The position numbers and the translations under genes were made by a program. A stretch of 64,000 nt of DNA from CAYRSS01 sp964426945 (GTDB lineage Bacteria; Planctomycetota; Phycisphaerae; UBA1845): positions 1-64,000 of the forward strand of contig CAYRSS010000002.1 of NCBI GenBank assembly GCA_964426945.1. Reading direction: 5' to 3'. Within the stretch, counting starts at the first letter, position 1, and each line of letters begins with the position of its first letter. Of this stretch, positions 43,291 through 53,600 are shown one piece after another. Below the pieces are notes generated by a model, which was given only the letters and a program-made list of their open reading frames with translations, ran no database searches and was not told where the DNA came from.

Positions 43291-43594
43291 ACGCTCCCGC
43301 AAGCAGCTCTTCCATCTCCGACAGCGCGTGCGCGTTGCCGATGGCCCTGGCGGCCTGCGTGCCGAGTTGCAGCGTGGCGTGGGCTTCGTCGCGGCGGCCG
43401 GCTTCCAGCAGCGTGCGGCCCTTGTGATAGAAGGCGGCCGTGTAGTGCGGGTCGTGGGCGATGCAGCGGTCGAAGCTGGCCACGGCGTCATCCACGCGGC
43501 CTTCCTTCGCCAGCTCCATCGCCAGGCCGAAGTGCAGGAACGGGTCCGCGGCGTCCTTTTCGATCAGCTTTTCGAGTTTCTCTCTGCGACTCAT
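43289..43594 (-). CDS. Small TPR protein
   Basis: A 101-residue protein with about two and a half tetratricopeptide-like repeats (DPFLHFGLAMELAKEGRVDD, HYTAAFYHKGRTLLEAGRRD). It starts MSRREKLEKLIEKDAA. Probably a small scaffold for protein contact; no partner is indicated. Same strand as the GNAT gene 127 bp away. Confidence 0.8.
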   Translation of the reverse strand: MSRREKLEKLIEKDAADPFLHFGLAMELAKEGRVDDAVASFDRCIAHDPHYTAAFYHKGRTLLEAGRRDEAHATLQLGTQAARAIGNAHALSEMEELLAGA

Positions 43595-43762
43595 CGGTTC
43601 CTCGCGGAATGCGGCCCCGTGTGCATCGGATAGGATCGACCTCTGCCTGCGACTGTCGTTCGTGGGGCGGGGATCGTCAAGGCGGGCGGGGGATTCCGGC
43701 GTGAATTGGTGAACCGGGGGGGATCGGCGGACGAATAGAGCAGGAGTTGTTCCCGAGAAGAG

Positions 43763-43839
43763 TGCCGGGCCGGGAGGCCCGGCATCCACAGACCGGCCGG
43801 AGGCCGGTCCCACAAAAGCCCGGCATCCACAGACCGGCC
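43763..43839 (+). repeat. REP-like palindromes and 22-bp direct repeat
   Basis: A perfect hairpin GCCGGGCC-GGGA-GGCCCGGC (43763-43783) is followed by a 22-bp direct repeat beginning GCCCGGCATCCACAGACCGG at 43777 and again at 43818. Between the copies is a REP-like palindrome (ACCGGCCGGAGGCCGGT) of the purH element family. It sits between a TPR gene and the metallophosphoesterase gene and is non-coding. Confidence 0.75.
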
Positions 43840-43886
43840 TCCACAGACCGAGGCCGCGGTCCCCCAATGCGAAAGCTACCAGCACG

Positions 43887-45083
43887 ATGTCAAACCGAAT
43901 GCTGCTGTTCGAGGCCGTCCGCGCCGGTTCGCTGGTGGTGGATGGCCTGGTGTTCTGGTTCGTGCTGCGGCGGCTGACGCTGCCCGGCGGCGTTCCGGGC
44001 GGCATTACGCTCGGGCCGGTGCTTGCGGCCGTGCTGGCCGCGACGACGGCGTTCGTCGGGAAGATGATTCCGCTCGTGGCCGTCGGGCTCGGCATGTTCG
44101 GCGTGATGGCATTCGCCTACGCCGACCTCGTCGTGCTGGTTCCGCTGATCGGGGCGGCGCTGCTGTGGCGGGCGAAGCGCGTTCGGCTATCGCCGGTGGT
44201 GCGAGGGCTTGCCGTGACTTCGCTGGCGCTGCCGCTGGTCGGGGTCTATGCCTCGTGCATCGAACCTCACCGGCTGGTGAGCGAGTCTGCGCACCTGACC
44301 ATCGCGGCGGATCGCGCGGGCGAGGCGCCGATCGTCGTCGGCGTGCTGGCCGATCTGCAGACCGACCGCGTAACCGATCATGAGCGCGAAGCGGTCGATC
44401 GGCTAATCGCCGCCTCACCGGATATCATCCTGATTCCCGGCGACGTCTTCCAAGGCACCACGACCGAGTACGCACGGGAGCGCGACGCCATGCGTGCGCT
44501 GCTGGCCCGACTGCAAGCGCCCGGCGGCGTGTTCGTCGTCAGTGGCAACTGCGATTCGCCGACGAACCTGCGCGAGATGATCGCGGGGACTGCGATTCGC
44601 CTGCTGGACAACGAGATTGTTCGCGTGGCGGTACGCGGCCGGATCGTGACCCTGGGCGGCATCGAGCTCGATTATCGCTCGGCCGCGGCCCAGTCGGTGA
44701 TCGACCGACTCCAGCGCGGAGGCGACGACGCCGATATCCGCATCCTCGTGGGCCATCTGCCCGACAGCGTACTCGCGCTCGAGGACGGCAGCCGGATTGA
44801 CCTCGTCGTCGCCGGGCACACGCACGGCGGACAGGTCCAGCTGCCGCTGCTGGGGCCGCCGATCACCCTCTCGAACGTGCCACGACGCGTGGCCGCCGGC
44901 GGACTGCACGACCACCGAGGCAACGCCATTTACGTCAGCCGCGGTGTGGGCATGGAGCGGCACTACGCACCGCGGATCCGCTTCCTCTGCCCGCCGGAGA
45001 TCAGCCTGCTGACCGTGGGCGGATCGCGACCCGCCGAGACGAACACCGCGCCGGGGCTTGGTCCGGCGGCGCTGGGACACTAG
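43887..45083 (+). CDS. Membrane-anchored metallophosphoesterase
   Basis: A 398-residue protein. Four hydrophobic segments occupy about the first 125 residues, and then the calcineurin-like phosphoesterase domain starts at VVGVLADLQTDRVTDHE. Motifs seen: GDVFQG, GNCDS (as in YfcE-type, rather than GNHD), VGHLPDS and the clear GHTHGGQVQLPLLG. The first motif has DLQ where DxH is usual, so the metal site differs slightly from the common form. Substrate unknown. The start at 43887 is the first ATG after the repeat block. A carbonic anhydrase gene follows 57 bp later. Confidence 0.82.
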   Translation: MSNRMLLFEAVRAGSLVVDGLVFWFVLRRLTLPGGVPGGITLGPVLAAVLAATTAFVGKMIPLVAVGLGMFGVMAFAYADLVVLVPLIGAALLWRAKRVRLSPVVRGLAVTSLALPLVGVYASCIEPHRLVSESAHLTIAADRAGEAPIVVGVLADLQTDRVTDHEREAVDRLIAASPDIILIPGDVFQGTTTEYARERDAMRALLARLQAPGGVFVVSGNCDSPTNLREMIAGTAIRLLDNEIVRVAVRGRIVTLGGIELDYRSAAAQSVIDRLQRGGDDADIRILVGHLPDSVLALEDGSRIDLVVAGHTHGGQVQLPLLGPPITLSNVPRRVAAGGLHDHRGNAIYVSRGVGMERHYAPRIRFLCPPEISLLTVGGSRPAETNTAPGLGPAALGH

Positions 45084-45140
45084 ACTCCGGACTCCGCCCG
45101 GCGGACGGCTGCCGGCGTGGGGAGGGAGGGTGTTTGCGCC

Positions 45141-45812
45141 ATGCAGAAACTCGTCCAGGGCGTCCACAACTTCCGGCGCGAGATCTTCGGGCCGCAGCGC
45201 GAGCTCTTCGAACGGCTGTGCGAAGGGCAGGACCCGCTGGCGCTGTTTATCACCTGCAGCGACTCACGCATCAATCCTAACCTTCTCACCCAGACGGACC
45301 CGGGCGAGCTGCTCATTCTGCGCAACGCCGGGAATATCATCCCGCCGATCGACGCGGGCAGCGGCGGCGAGGCAGCGACCATCGAGCTCGCTGCCGGGGC
45401 TCTCGGCGTACGCGACATCATCGTATGCGGTCACTCGCGCTGCGCGGCGATGCAGGGGCTGCTGACGCCGGAGCAGCTTGACAGCATGCCGATGCTACGC
45501 GCGTGGCTGAGACACGCCGAGCCAACCCGCCGCATCATGCGATCGCGCTATTCCCACCTGGAGGCCGGCGCCCTGCTGACGGCCACCGTCGAAGAGAACG
45601 TGCTGGTCCAGCTCGATCACCTGCGGACGCACCCGACCGTGGCCGCGGCCCTCGCCCGGCGGCAACTCACTCTGCATGGGTGGGTCTACAAGCTGGAGAC
45701 CGGCGAGGTGTTCGCGTTCGACCCGGAGAGCGGACAATTCCTGCCCCTGGGGCAGGCGCCCGCTGGACCGGCCTTCCCGCCGGAACACCTGCGCACCGAC
45801 CGCGTCATCTGA
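45141..45812 (+). CDS. Beta-class carbonic anhydrase
   Basis: A 223-residue beta carbonic anhydrase, interconverting CO2 and bicarbonate. Zinc ligands are Cys39 (ITCSDSR), His98 and Cys101 (VCGHSRC). The Asp-Arg pair of CSDSR (Asp41, Arg43) is intact. Further landmarks are LLILRNAGNIIPP and the C-terminal GWVYKLETGEVFAFDP. GGAGGGAGGG lies upstream of the ATG at 45141. Bicarbonate supply to carboxylating or CarAB reactions is plausible. Confidence 0.94.
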   Translation: MQKLVQGVHNFRREIFGPQRELFERLCEGQDPLALFITCSDSRINPNLLTQTDPGELLILRNAGNIIPPIDAGSGGEAATIELAAGALGVRDIIVCGHSRCAAMQGLLTPEQLDSMPMLRAWLRHAEPTRRIMRSRYSHLEAGALLTATVEENVLVQLDHLRTHPTVAAALARRQLTLHGWVYKLETGEVFAFDPESGQFLPLGQAPAGPAFPPEHLRTDRVI

Positions 45813-45941
45813 CCGAGCCGCCCGGCGGCCCGTTGCGGGGACACCCGGTCACCGTCACAATGTCGCGACTGGTCCGACGTGCGCGCGGGGCCAAGGCGAC
45901 GCCGCCTTCTGCCGTCGCGCCTGTGATACACGGAGGTATTC

Positions 45942-46532
45942 ATGGTCACCCGCCGGTGGATTGCTGCTGCTTTGCTGCTGTTCCCCGCAATCGCCCTGTC
46001 GCCGCTGGCCTGTTCGATGCCGCCCGGCAACCCGAACGGCAACGACAACTTCAACCCGACCGCCTTCCGGCTGACGAGCACGGCTTTTACTTCGGGCGGC
46101 GCCATCCCGGCGCGGCATACGGAGGACGGGCTGGACGTGTCACCGCCGCTGTCGTGGGAGAATGCGCCGGAGGACACCGTCGAGTTTGCCCTGCTGGTAG
46201 ACGACCCGGACTCCAACGAGCGCGATCCGTTTGCGCACTGGATGATTTACGCCATCGATGGCGGTGCGACTTCACTGCCGGAGAACGTGGCGAAGGTCGC
46301 CTCGCCCCCCTCGCCCGCGGGCTCGCTCCAGGGGCTCAACGACTTCGACATGGTCGGCTATGACGGCCCCGCCCCGCCGGAGCAGGACGAGCCGCACCGA
46401 TACCGGTTTCGGTTGTTCGCGTTGCGCGCGCCGTCGGAGCTGGCTTCGGGGGTGAGCAAGGGCACGTTCCTCAGCGCGATCCAGACGCGGACCATCGCCG
46501 AGGCGCGGCTCGAAGGCACGTACGACCGCTGA
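45942..46532 (+). CDS. YbhB/YbcL family (PEBP-like) lipoprotein
   Basis: A 196-residue phosphatidylethanolamine-binding-protein family member, similar to YbhB/YbcL. It has a lipobox (LSPLACS, about residues 18-24) and a short linker (PPGNPNGNDNFN). The family core is ALLVDDPDSNERDPFAHWMI and the C-terminal RYRFRLFALRAPSEL. Ligand unknown. ACGGAGG precedes ATG 45942. It converges with pyrE, 11 bp apart. Confidence 0.88.
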   Translation: MVTRRWIAAALLLFPAIALSPLACSMPPGNPNGNDNFNPTAFRLTSTAFTSGGAIPARHTEDGLDVSPPLSWENAPEDTVEFALLVDDPDSNERDPFAHWMIYAIDGGATSLPENVAKVASPPSPAGSLQGLNDFDMVGYDGPAPPEQDEPHRYRFRLFALRAPSELASGVSKGTFLSAIQTRTIAEARLEGTYDR

Positions 46533-46543
46533 TCGCCGCGAGG

Positions 46544-47068
46544 CTACGACGCGATTCCCAGATCCGCCCGGGTGAGCAGCGACTCGAACACGAAGCCCGC
46601 GGCTTCGATGTTTTCGCGCGCGCCTTCCTGGCGGTCGATGACGGCGACGATCCGCTCGACCGTGGCGCCGATCCCGCGGATGACCTGGGCCGCTTCGAGC
46701 ACCTGGCCGCCAGTCGTGGCGATATCCTCGACCAGCAGCACCCGGTCGGTCGCGGTGAGACGCCCTTCGAACGCCTTTGACGTGCCGTAATCCTTCTTCG
46801 CATTCCGCATGATCACAAAGGGCAGTCCGCTCGCCAGTGAGGCCGCGGCAGCGAGCGCCACCCCGCCCAGCTCTGCACCGGCTATCAGTGTCGTGCTCGG
46901 CCCGACTCGCCCGGCGAAGGCACGTCCCAGATCCGCAAGAATCGCCGGCTGCGTTTCGAAGAGGTACTTGTCGAGGTAATACTTGCTCTTTCGACCGGAC
47001 CGGAGGGTGAAGTCGCCCTCCAGGTAGGCGGCTTCGCGAACACGTCGGGCGAGGTCGGCTCGATCCAT
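46544..47068 (-). CDS. pyrE: Orotate phosphoribosyltransferase
   Basis: A 174-residue type I phosphoribosyltransferase that makes OMP from orotate and PRPP. The PRPP-binding motif is VLLVEDIATTGGQ, and the orotate-specific FTLRSGRKSKYYLDKYLF is near the start. VIMRNAKKDYGTSK is the flexible loop. ATG start at 47068. It is 42 bp downstream of purB on the same strand, so pyrimidine and purine genes are linked here. Confidence 0.95.
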   Translation of the reverse strand: MDRADLARRVREAAYLEGDFTLRSGRKSKYYLDKYLFETQPAILADLGRAFAGRVGPSTTLIAGAELGGVALAAAASLASGLPFVIMRNAKKDYGTSKAFEGRLTATDRVLLVEDIATTGGQVLEAAQVIRGIGATVERIVAVIDRQEGARENIEAAGFVFESLLTRADLGIAS

Positions 47069-47110
47069 AGCTGCGATTCCCTTCCGCGGGTCGTTGAGTG
47101 TGTGCGGCGA

Positions 47111-48541
47111 TCAGACGCTCAACCCCGCCTCCGTTCCGAGTGCCTTGCGGTATCGCCGGCGAACGGGGGTGACGTAGTCCCGAACGAATGCGTCAACCTG
47201 CTGTGGAGCAAGGCCGACGTAGCGGGCCGGGTTGAGCACGTCGCCGAAGTCGACCCCGGCGAACGCTTCGTCGGCTTTGAGGCGGTCCAGCAGGTCGTTG
47301 TCCGCGCCGTCCGACTTGACTCTGCGGCCCGCGGCATGCGCGTGGCGGCGGATGCGCTCGTGCAGATCCTGTCGATCGCCACCCCCTGCGGCCGCCGCCA
47401 TCATGATGTTCTCGGTGGCCATGAAGGGCAGCTCCGCACGGAGTCGAGCCGCGATGACTTTGGGATACACCACCAGCCCGCGGGCGACATTGGTGACCAG
47501 GCGCAGCATTCCGTCGGTGGCCAGGAACGCCTCGGGCACGCTGAGTCGCTTGTTGGCCGAGTCGTCGAGCGTCCGCTCGAACCACTGCTCGGCGGCCGTC
47601 TGGAGCGGCGAGGAAGTCAGCGAAATCACGAAGCGCGCCAAGCCCGTCGCGCGTTCGCAGCGCATCGGATTACGCTTGTAGGGCATCGCGCTGGAGCCCA
47701 CCTGATCCTCCTCGAACGGTTCTTCGATCTCCTTGAGGCCGGCGAGGATGCGGATGTCGTTGGCGAACTTGTGGACGCTAACCGCCACCTGCGCAAGCGT
47801 ACAAACGACCTGGGCATCGACCTTGCGCGAGTACGTCTGCCCGGTGACGGGCTCGACGGCGTCAAATCCGAAGGCGCGAGCGACCTCGCGCTCGACGCGG
47901 TCCACCTTCGCGGCTTTGCCCTGGAACAGCTCAAGAAAGCTGGCCTGCGTGCCGGTCGTGCCTTTGACGCCGCGGAAGCGAAGCGAGGCAATGCGCTGCT
48001 CCACTTCCTCCAGGTCGCGCACGAAGTCCCAGCACCACAGGGCGGCGCGCTTGCCGACGGTGGTGGGCTGCGCGGGCTGGAAATGCGTGAACCCAAGCGC
48101 GGGCAACGCGCGGTGTCGACGGGCGAACGAACCGAGCGCGTCGATCGTGTTCGCCAGCCACCCCGCTATCAGTCGCAGCGCGTCGCGCATCAGCACCAGG
48201 TCCGCGTTGTCCACGATGTACGCCGAGGTCGCCCCCAGGTGGAGGATTCCCTTCGCCTTCGGGGCGAGGTCGCCCCAGGCGTGCAGGTGAGCCATGACGT
48301 CGTGGCGAAGCCGCTTCTCGTGGGCGGCGGCGGCGGCGAAGTCCACGTCGTCGATGGTCCGCTCGAGCGCTGTAATCTGGGCTGCGGAGATGTCCAGCCC
48401 AGCGCGGCGCTGCGCGCGGGCCAGTTCGAGCCAGAGTTGCCGCCAGACGGCGATCCGGCGACGGGCGGAGAAGAGCGCGCACATGGCCGGCGAGGCGTTT
48501 CGGGCCACCAGGGGCGATTCGTACACGTCGTGGGCCGGCAT
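47111..48541 (-). CDS. purB: Adenylosuccinate lyase, eukaryotic-like type
   Basis: A 476-residue fumarase/aspartase superfamily enzyme that acts at two steps of purine synthesis (SAICAR and adenylosuccinate). The signature is GSSAMPYKRNPMRCER, closely matching the animal-type enzyme form, as does the DDSANKRLSVPEAFLATDG segment. The catalytic region GATSAYIVDNADLVLM is also present. The start used is 48541 (MPAHDVYESPLV); an ATG at 48567 would add nine residues. It heads a purB-pyrE pair. Confidence 0.94.
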   Translation of the reverse strand: MPAHDVYESPLVARNASPAMCALFSARRRIAVWRQLWLELARAQRRAGLDISAAQITALERTIDDVDFAAAAAHEKRLRHDVMAHLHAWGDLAPKAKGILHLGATSAYIVDNADLVLMRDALRLIAGWLANTIDALGSFARRHRALPALGFTHFQPAQPTTVGKRAALWCWDFVRDLEEVEQRIASLRFRGVKGTTGTQASFLELFQGKAAKVDRVEREVARAFGFDAVEPVTGQTYSRKVDAQVVCTLAQVAVSVHKFANDIRILAGLKEIEEPFEEDQVGSSAMPYKRNPMRCERATGLARFVISLTSSPLQTAAEQWFERTLDDSANKRLSVPEAFLATDGMLRLVTNVARGLVVYPKVIAARLRAELPFMATENIMMAAAAGGGDRQDLHERIRRHAHAAGRRVKSDGADNDLLDRLKADEAFAGVDFGDVLNPARYVGLAPQQVDAFVRDYVTPVRRRYRKALGTEAGLSV

Positions 48542-48761
48542 GGCGGTTCTCGGGTGCGTCAGGCTCATTCCCGGGCGGCGGGCAGCCGAAGTATCCGACA
48601 GGCCTCCCTGCGCTCCGCGGGCGTGACGGCATTCTAGCGGGAAGGGCGCGGGGCGTAAGTACGTTGGACGGTCAGAAAACCGAGTGCTACGATCGATCGT
48701 CACGCCGCGCGGGCGAGCCGTCGGGCCGCCCTCGGGCCAACTGCGATTACGAGGAATGGGA

Positions 48762-50501
48762 ATGAGAAAGGTTCTCCTGCCTGCCTGCGTTGTGGGGCTC
48801 GCGCTGAGCGTGGGCTGTCCCCTTTTCATCAGCGACCGCCCGACCGACCTGTCGATCGTGGCGTTGGCCGACTCTGCGGAGGTGCCCTTTGGGCGTCAGG
48901 TCTCGCTTCGCTCGACGGCCGCCGGCGGCGCGGGACCGTATCACTACCGCTGGGGATTGGAACAGTTCCCGGCCGAGCTGGAGGACCGCGCGGGAGTGCT
49001 GCCCGACCCGACGGCGGCCAACACGATGACCGCCCCGCTGAACACGGCGGGAAGCTATCTCTTCCGCGTGGTGGTGACTGACGGTGCATTGGACAGCCGC
49101 AGCGACTTCGTGCAGATCACCGTGGCCGAACCTGCCCCAGGCGAAGAGCTGGAAGTGTCGATCGACGGGCCGAGCAGCCTCGAGGTGGGCACTGCGGCGA
49201 CCTTCCGCGCGGCGACGGCCTATGAGGGCGACGTCGAGTTCCTGTGGGAGCTGGTCTCGGGTGCGGCGAGCATTGCCGCGCCAACGGCCGCGGAGACGAG
49301 CATCACCGCGACCGCGGCGGGACAGGTAATGATCCGCGTCACCATGACTGACCCGGCGACCGAGGAAAGTGATACCGATGAGATTACGATCACGGCCGCG
49401 CAGGCCGGCCAACTCGCGGTGACCATCGAAGGGCCGACGGAGATCCGCGCCATGGAGACGGCCTCGCTGACCGCCGCGGCCACCAACGCGGTCGGCGACG
49501 TCACGTATGCGTGGCAACTGGTTTCCGGCCCGGGCGGCCTCAGCCCAGCCGACGCCGCGACCACGCGCTACTCTACGCCCGTGCAGGGTACGGCGGTCAT
49601 CCGTGTGACGGTGACGGACACGGAATCCGACGAGCAGGCCACGCAGGAAACGACGATCACAATCCTCCCCGTCTCGTCGCTCGATCCGTTCACGGTCAGC
49701 GCGGGCGAGCCCCGACTCGTGCAGGCGGGCTCAGCGGTGATGGCTGTAGCCACGATCGAGGACAATCCCGGCGGCCTCGAGTACCTCTGGACGATCGTCT
49801 CGGGCGAGGGAGAGATTGACGACCCGACCAGCCGGACCACCGAGGTCCGCGTGGGCGCGTCGGGCACGCTGCATCTGCGTATCGAGGCGACCGCGACGGG
49901 TGCCGGCGGCGAGACGCGCACCGAATCGGACGATCTGCACCTCGTCACGCATCAACCGTTGAATGAGATCATCGTCTTCAACTTCGGCGAGCTGGGCGAG
50001 GTCCGCATCAGCCTGGACACGATCGCGACGCCGACCACGACGGCCAACTTCCTGGCCTACGTCGACGAGGGGTTCTTCGACAACACCGCCATCCACCGGG
50101 TCGAGAAGTACACCCAGACCGGCGACGAGGAACCGACCGGGTTCGGAGTCATCCAGGGCGGAGGCTATGACGCCTCGGAAGTGCCCGATTACGAGACGCT
50201 GAAGCCGACGTACGACCCGATCACCAACGAGGCGTTCGCGGCGCAGTCGAACGTCCGCGGGACCATCGCCATGGCCCGCACCAACGCGCCGAACTCGGCG
50301 ACTTCGCAGTTCTTCCTGAACACGGCAAACAACAGCGCAGCACTCGACGCGGCGGGCTCGAACGCGGGCTATGCCGTATTCGGCACGATCATCGAAGGCC
50401 TGGACGTGCTCGATCGCATCAACGACGAGGCGGTGGTCGACTGTGACCAGATCTGCTTCGTCACGGAGCCGATTATTCTGGTGAGCGTCCGCCGCGAATA
50501 G
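48762..50501 (+). CDS. Peptidylprolyl isomerase lipoprotein with four Ig-like repeats
   Basis: A 579-residue surface lipoprotein: lipobox LSVGC (about 16-20), then four Ig/PKD-like beta domains of about 90 residues (VPFGRQVSLRSTAAGGAGPY; LEVGTAATFRAATAY; IRAMETASLTAAATNA; PRLVQAGSAVMAVATIED), then a cyclophilin-type peptidylprolyl isomerase domain (TTANFLAYVDEGFFDNTAIH, VIQGGGYD, GTIAMARTNAPNSATSQFF). It is predicted to fold or assist exported proteins. Start ATG 48762 with GAGGA six bases upstream. It converges with the giant multidomain gene with a terminator between. Confidence 0.9.
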   Translation: MRKVLLPACVVGLALSVGCPLFISDRPTDLSIVALADSAEVPFGRQVSLRSTAAGGAGPYHYRWGLEQFPAELEDRAGVLPDPTAANTMTAPLNTAGSYLFRVVVTDGALDSRSDFVQITVAEPAPGEELEVSIDGPSSLEVGTAATFRAATAYEGDVEFLWELVSGAASIAAPTAAETSITATAAGQVMIRVTMTDPATEESDTDEITITAAQAGQLAVTIEGPTEIRAMETASLTAAATNAVGDVTYAWQLVSGPGGLSPADAATTRYSTPVQGTAVIRVTVTDTESDEQATQETTITILPVSSLDPFTVSAGEPRLVQAGSAVMAVATIEDNPGGLEYLWTIVSGEGEIDDPTSRTTEVRVGASGTLHLRIEATATGAGGETRTESDDLHLVTHQPLNEIIVFNFGELGEVRISLDTIATPTTTANFLAYVDEGFFDNTAIHRVEKYTQTGDEEPTGFGVIQGGGYDASEVPDYETLKPTYDPITNEAFAAQSNVRGTIAMARTNAPNSATSQFFLNTANNSAALDAAGSNAGYAVFGTIIEGLDVLDRINDEAVVDCDQICFVTEPIILVSVRRE

Positions 50502-50528
50502 CACCGAGCCCGCTCCCGGTAGAAAACC

Positions 50529-50570
50529 GCCCCCCGCCGCACTGGCCGATCGGCCGATGCGACGGGGGGC
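50529..50570. terminator. Bidirectional terminator between the PPIase and the giant secreted protein genes
   Basis: Arms 50529-50541 and 50558-50570 pair (12 of 13), with an inner GGCCGATCGGCC palindrome in the loop. On the minus strand the stem is followed by GGTTTTC, giving a T-run for the giant gene, which ends at 50603. Confidence 0.78.
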
Positions 50571-50602
50571 TTCGCCTTAGCAGCACTCACCTTCTCTCGC
50601 GG

Positions 50603-53600
50603 CTACGGGCAGATCACCTCGTCACAGGTGGTCCCGCCGCCCATATGCTGGGCGCTGCCGAATCGCGTGTCCGCATTGCCGCCGTTGAGTCCGCTGCCGT
50701 TCTGGAAGTCAGGGAGCGGCTGGCAGAGGCCGATGTTGGCCGACACAGCCCCGCGGTCGGCTGCGTTGACCACCCCGTTGCCGTCGAGGTCGAACACGCA
50801 GACCAGCGCCGCATCCGCCTGGCCGATGTTGGCCGAAACGGCGCCACGGTCCGCCGCGTTGACCACGCCGTTGCCGTCGGCGTCGCCGTAGCACCCGTTG
50901 AAGCCGCTGCCGTGGTGCTGCCGGACGTCGCAGACGAACGGCTCGCAGGCGCCCAGTTCCACGCCGTCGTGGCATGCGACGCCCGTGCAGCAGGCCCCGG
51001 TGACCGTGCCATCCCACTCGTACGCGCCCATGTCCACACCGGCCCCGTAGACGCGGTCGTTGCCCGCAAGATCGGTCACAAGGCCCGGCGGCACAGCCGC
51101 CGTGTCACCCGTGTCGATGCAGGGCGAGCCCTGGCGGAGACGGTAGTCACCGGCAGCCGCATTCACGAACAGCGGGTCGGCGTCAATGTTGCCCATTGTG
51201 AAAGGGCCGCCGGCCACGTTGCTGAAGGTGATGTTGGAAGAGTCGCCGCAGTCGTGGTGAATTTCGTTGCTCGCCCAGGCGGCCGAATTGCCCCACGAAA
51301 TGCTGTTCGTCATCGTCAGGGTACTGGCGCAGGTGTAGATGCTGCCCCCGACGTTGCTCGAGTGGTTTCCGCTGAGCGTGCTGTGGGAGATACTCAGGGG
51401 GCTGTTGTACGCGTAGATCGCACCGCCACCGCATCCCCAGATGTCGTCGTTCTCCACGAGTTCACAGTTCACGAGCGTCGTGGCCGCGCCGTCCAGGAGC
51501 AGCGCGCCTCCGCAGGCCTGGTTGCCGCGGAACACGCAGTCGGTGAACGTCGGCGACCCGCCCTGGAGATACGCTGTACCGCCGCAGCCTATGTCGATGT
51601 TATCCAGGAAAACGGTACCCGTGACGGTGGGACTTGCACCGTAACCGTGAATCGCCGGGAAGCAGGCCTGATTGTCGGTGAAGAGGCAGTCCTTCACCGT
51701 CGGGCTCGAACTGCTCATGAAGACCGCTGCGTTGGCCCGGGCGCCGCGGATCGTGAATCCTTCCAGGATCGTGCCGACGCCCTCGCCGGTTTCGAACGCG
51801 ACACCGTACCCGTCCACGCCCGTGAGATCGATGGTCGTACCGGCCGCACCGGCCGAGCCGCGCAGGTGCACGGCCTTGCCGAGGAAGCTGAACGACTCGG
51901 GGTAAACTGCCGCCACGGCAAGCAGTTCATCGCCGTTCACGGCGGCAGTGATGGCCGCCTGGATGCCGACGTGCCACGTGTCCTGGGTGAGGTTGTGGAC
52001 GGTCTGGCAGGCGTCTGGCACACCATCGCCGCCCACGGGCAGAACGTCCGCCTCGGTGCCGGCCAGAAGGTCGCATGCGTCTGGGATGCCGTTGTCGTTG
52101 CAGTCGTTGTCGGCCAGCTCGCAGGCGTCATGCACGCCGTTGTTGTCGCAGTCGTTGCCGATCAATTCGCAATCATCGGGGATGGCGTTGGCGTCGCAGT
52201 CGTTGTCGACGGCATCGCAATGGTCGGGCACGAGATTGCCGTTGCAGTCGTTATCGGCCAACTGGCACTCGTCCGGCACGTGGTTGAGATCGCAGTCGTA
52301 GCCGACCGCGTCGCATTGATCCGGGATGAGATTGCCGTTGCAGTCGTTGTCGACGAGCTGGCATTCGTCCGGCGTGGCGTTGCCGTCGCAGTCGAGACTC
52401 GTGCCTGCGGTCACATCGCAGTCGTCGGGGATGCCGTTTCCATTGCAGTCGCCGTGCTGGAACTGAGCGAGTGTCAGAAACGCGTTGGCGACGTTGAGGA
52501 CGTCCGCGTCGTCGAGATACCCGCCGACCTGCCGAGCTACGAGCACGTACGCCAGTTGGCGAACGCCGGCCAGGCCGTCGAGCGCGTCCTGGTCGTTGTC
52601 CGTGTTCGCAGACCACGTGTGGGTAATGCCGGCACCGTCGCCGGACACGATCAGGAGGTGGTTGATGGACGGATCGCCGGCGTTGAACACCCGCTTCACG
52701 AAGATGGTGTACTGACGTCCGGCGACGACGGTCTGGAGGGTGGTGCCGTTCACGCTCCCGCCGCCATCCGCCCCGGTGTTCCCCTGGATCGAGAAGTGGC
52801 TGATCGTCATATTCGTCGCCGCCATGACGAACATACCCGGGTACTTCGCGGTGAAGTAGCTGCTGCCGGGACCGAACTGGCCGTCGGAAGCCGTGATCAC
52901 GCCATTGGTGTAGGCGATCTGTCCGGCCAGGTTGGTGTGCAGGTAGTTTCCGCCGTCGTACATGTCCCCGCCGCCGTCGCCGATGCTGTTACCCACGGCG
53001 CCGTCCGAGAAGTCGTAGCGCGTGGGGACGAGGGCGGTCACGGTCGGATGGTTCAGATTGAGCTGGGCGATCGTCGCGTCCAGATCGAGCCCGCCGCCCG
53101 ATACGAGATCGCATTCATCGGGGACGAGGTTGTCGTTGCAGTCGTCGCTGGTTCCGCTGATCACGTCGCAGACGTCATTGGCGCTGTTGCCGTTGCAGTC
53201 CTCCGACGCCTGGCACTCGTCCGGCTCGCCGTTGCCGTCGCAGTCGGAGCTGACGGCACCGGCGATGTCGCACAAATCGGGAATTCCGTTGGCATTGCAA
53301 TCCTCGGCCTGCCCGGCGGCGACCTCACATTCGTCAGGAATGCCGTTGAGCTGGCAGTCCAGGCTCGTGCCCGACTGGATGTCGCAGGTGTCGAAGGAGC
53401 CGTTGCCGTTGCAGTCCTGGAACGTGGACATGCTCAAGGCCGGGATGACCTCCCAGGGCGTGATGCTCGTGGCCCATTCAAGCCGCATCATGGCGCCGCC
53501 GCCGTTCTCGTAATATTCGATGACGATCGGGTACTTCACGCCCTGGACGACGTTGGGCACGGAAACCGCCCACTCCGTCGCGGCCTGATCAAACCATCGG

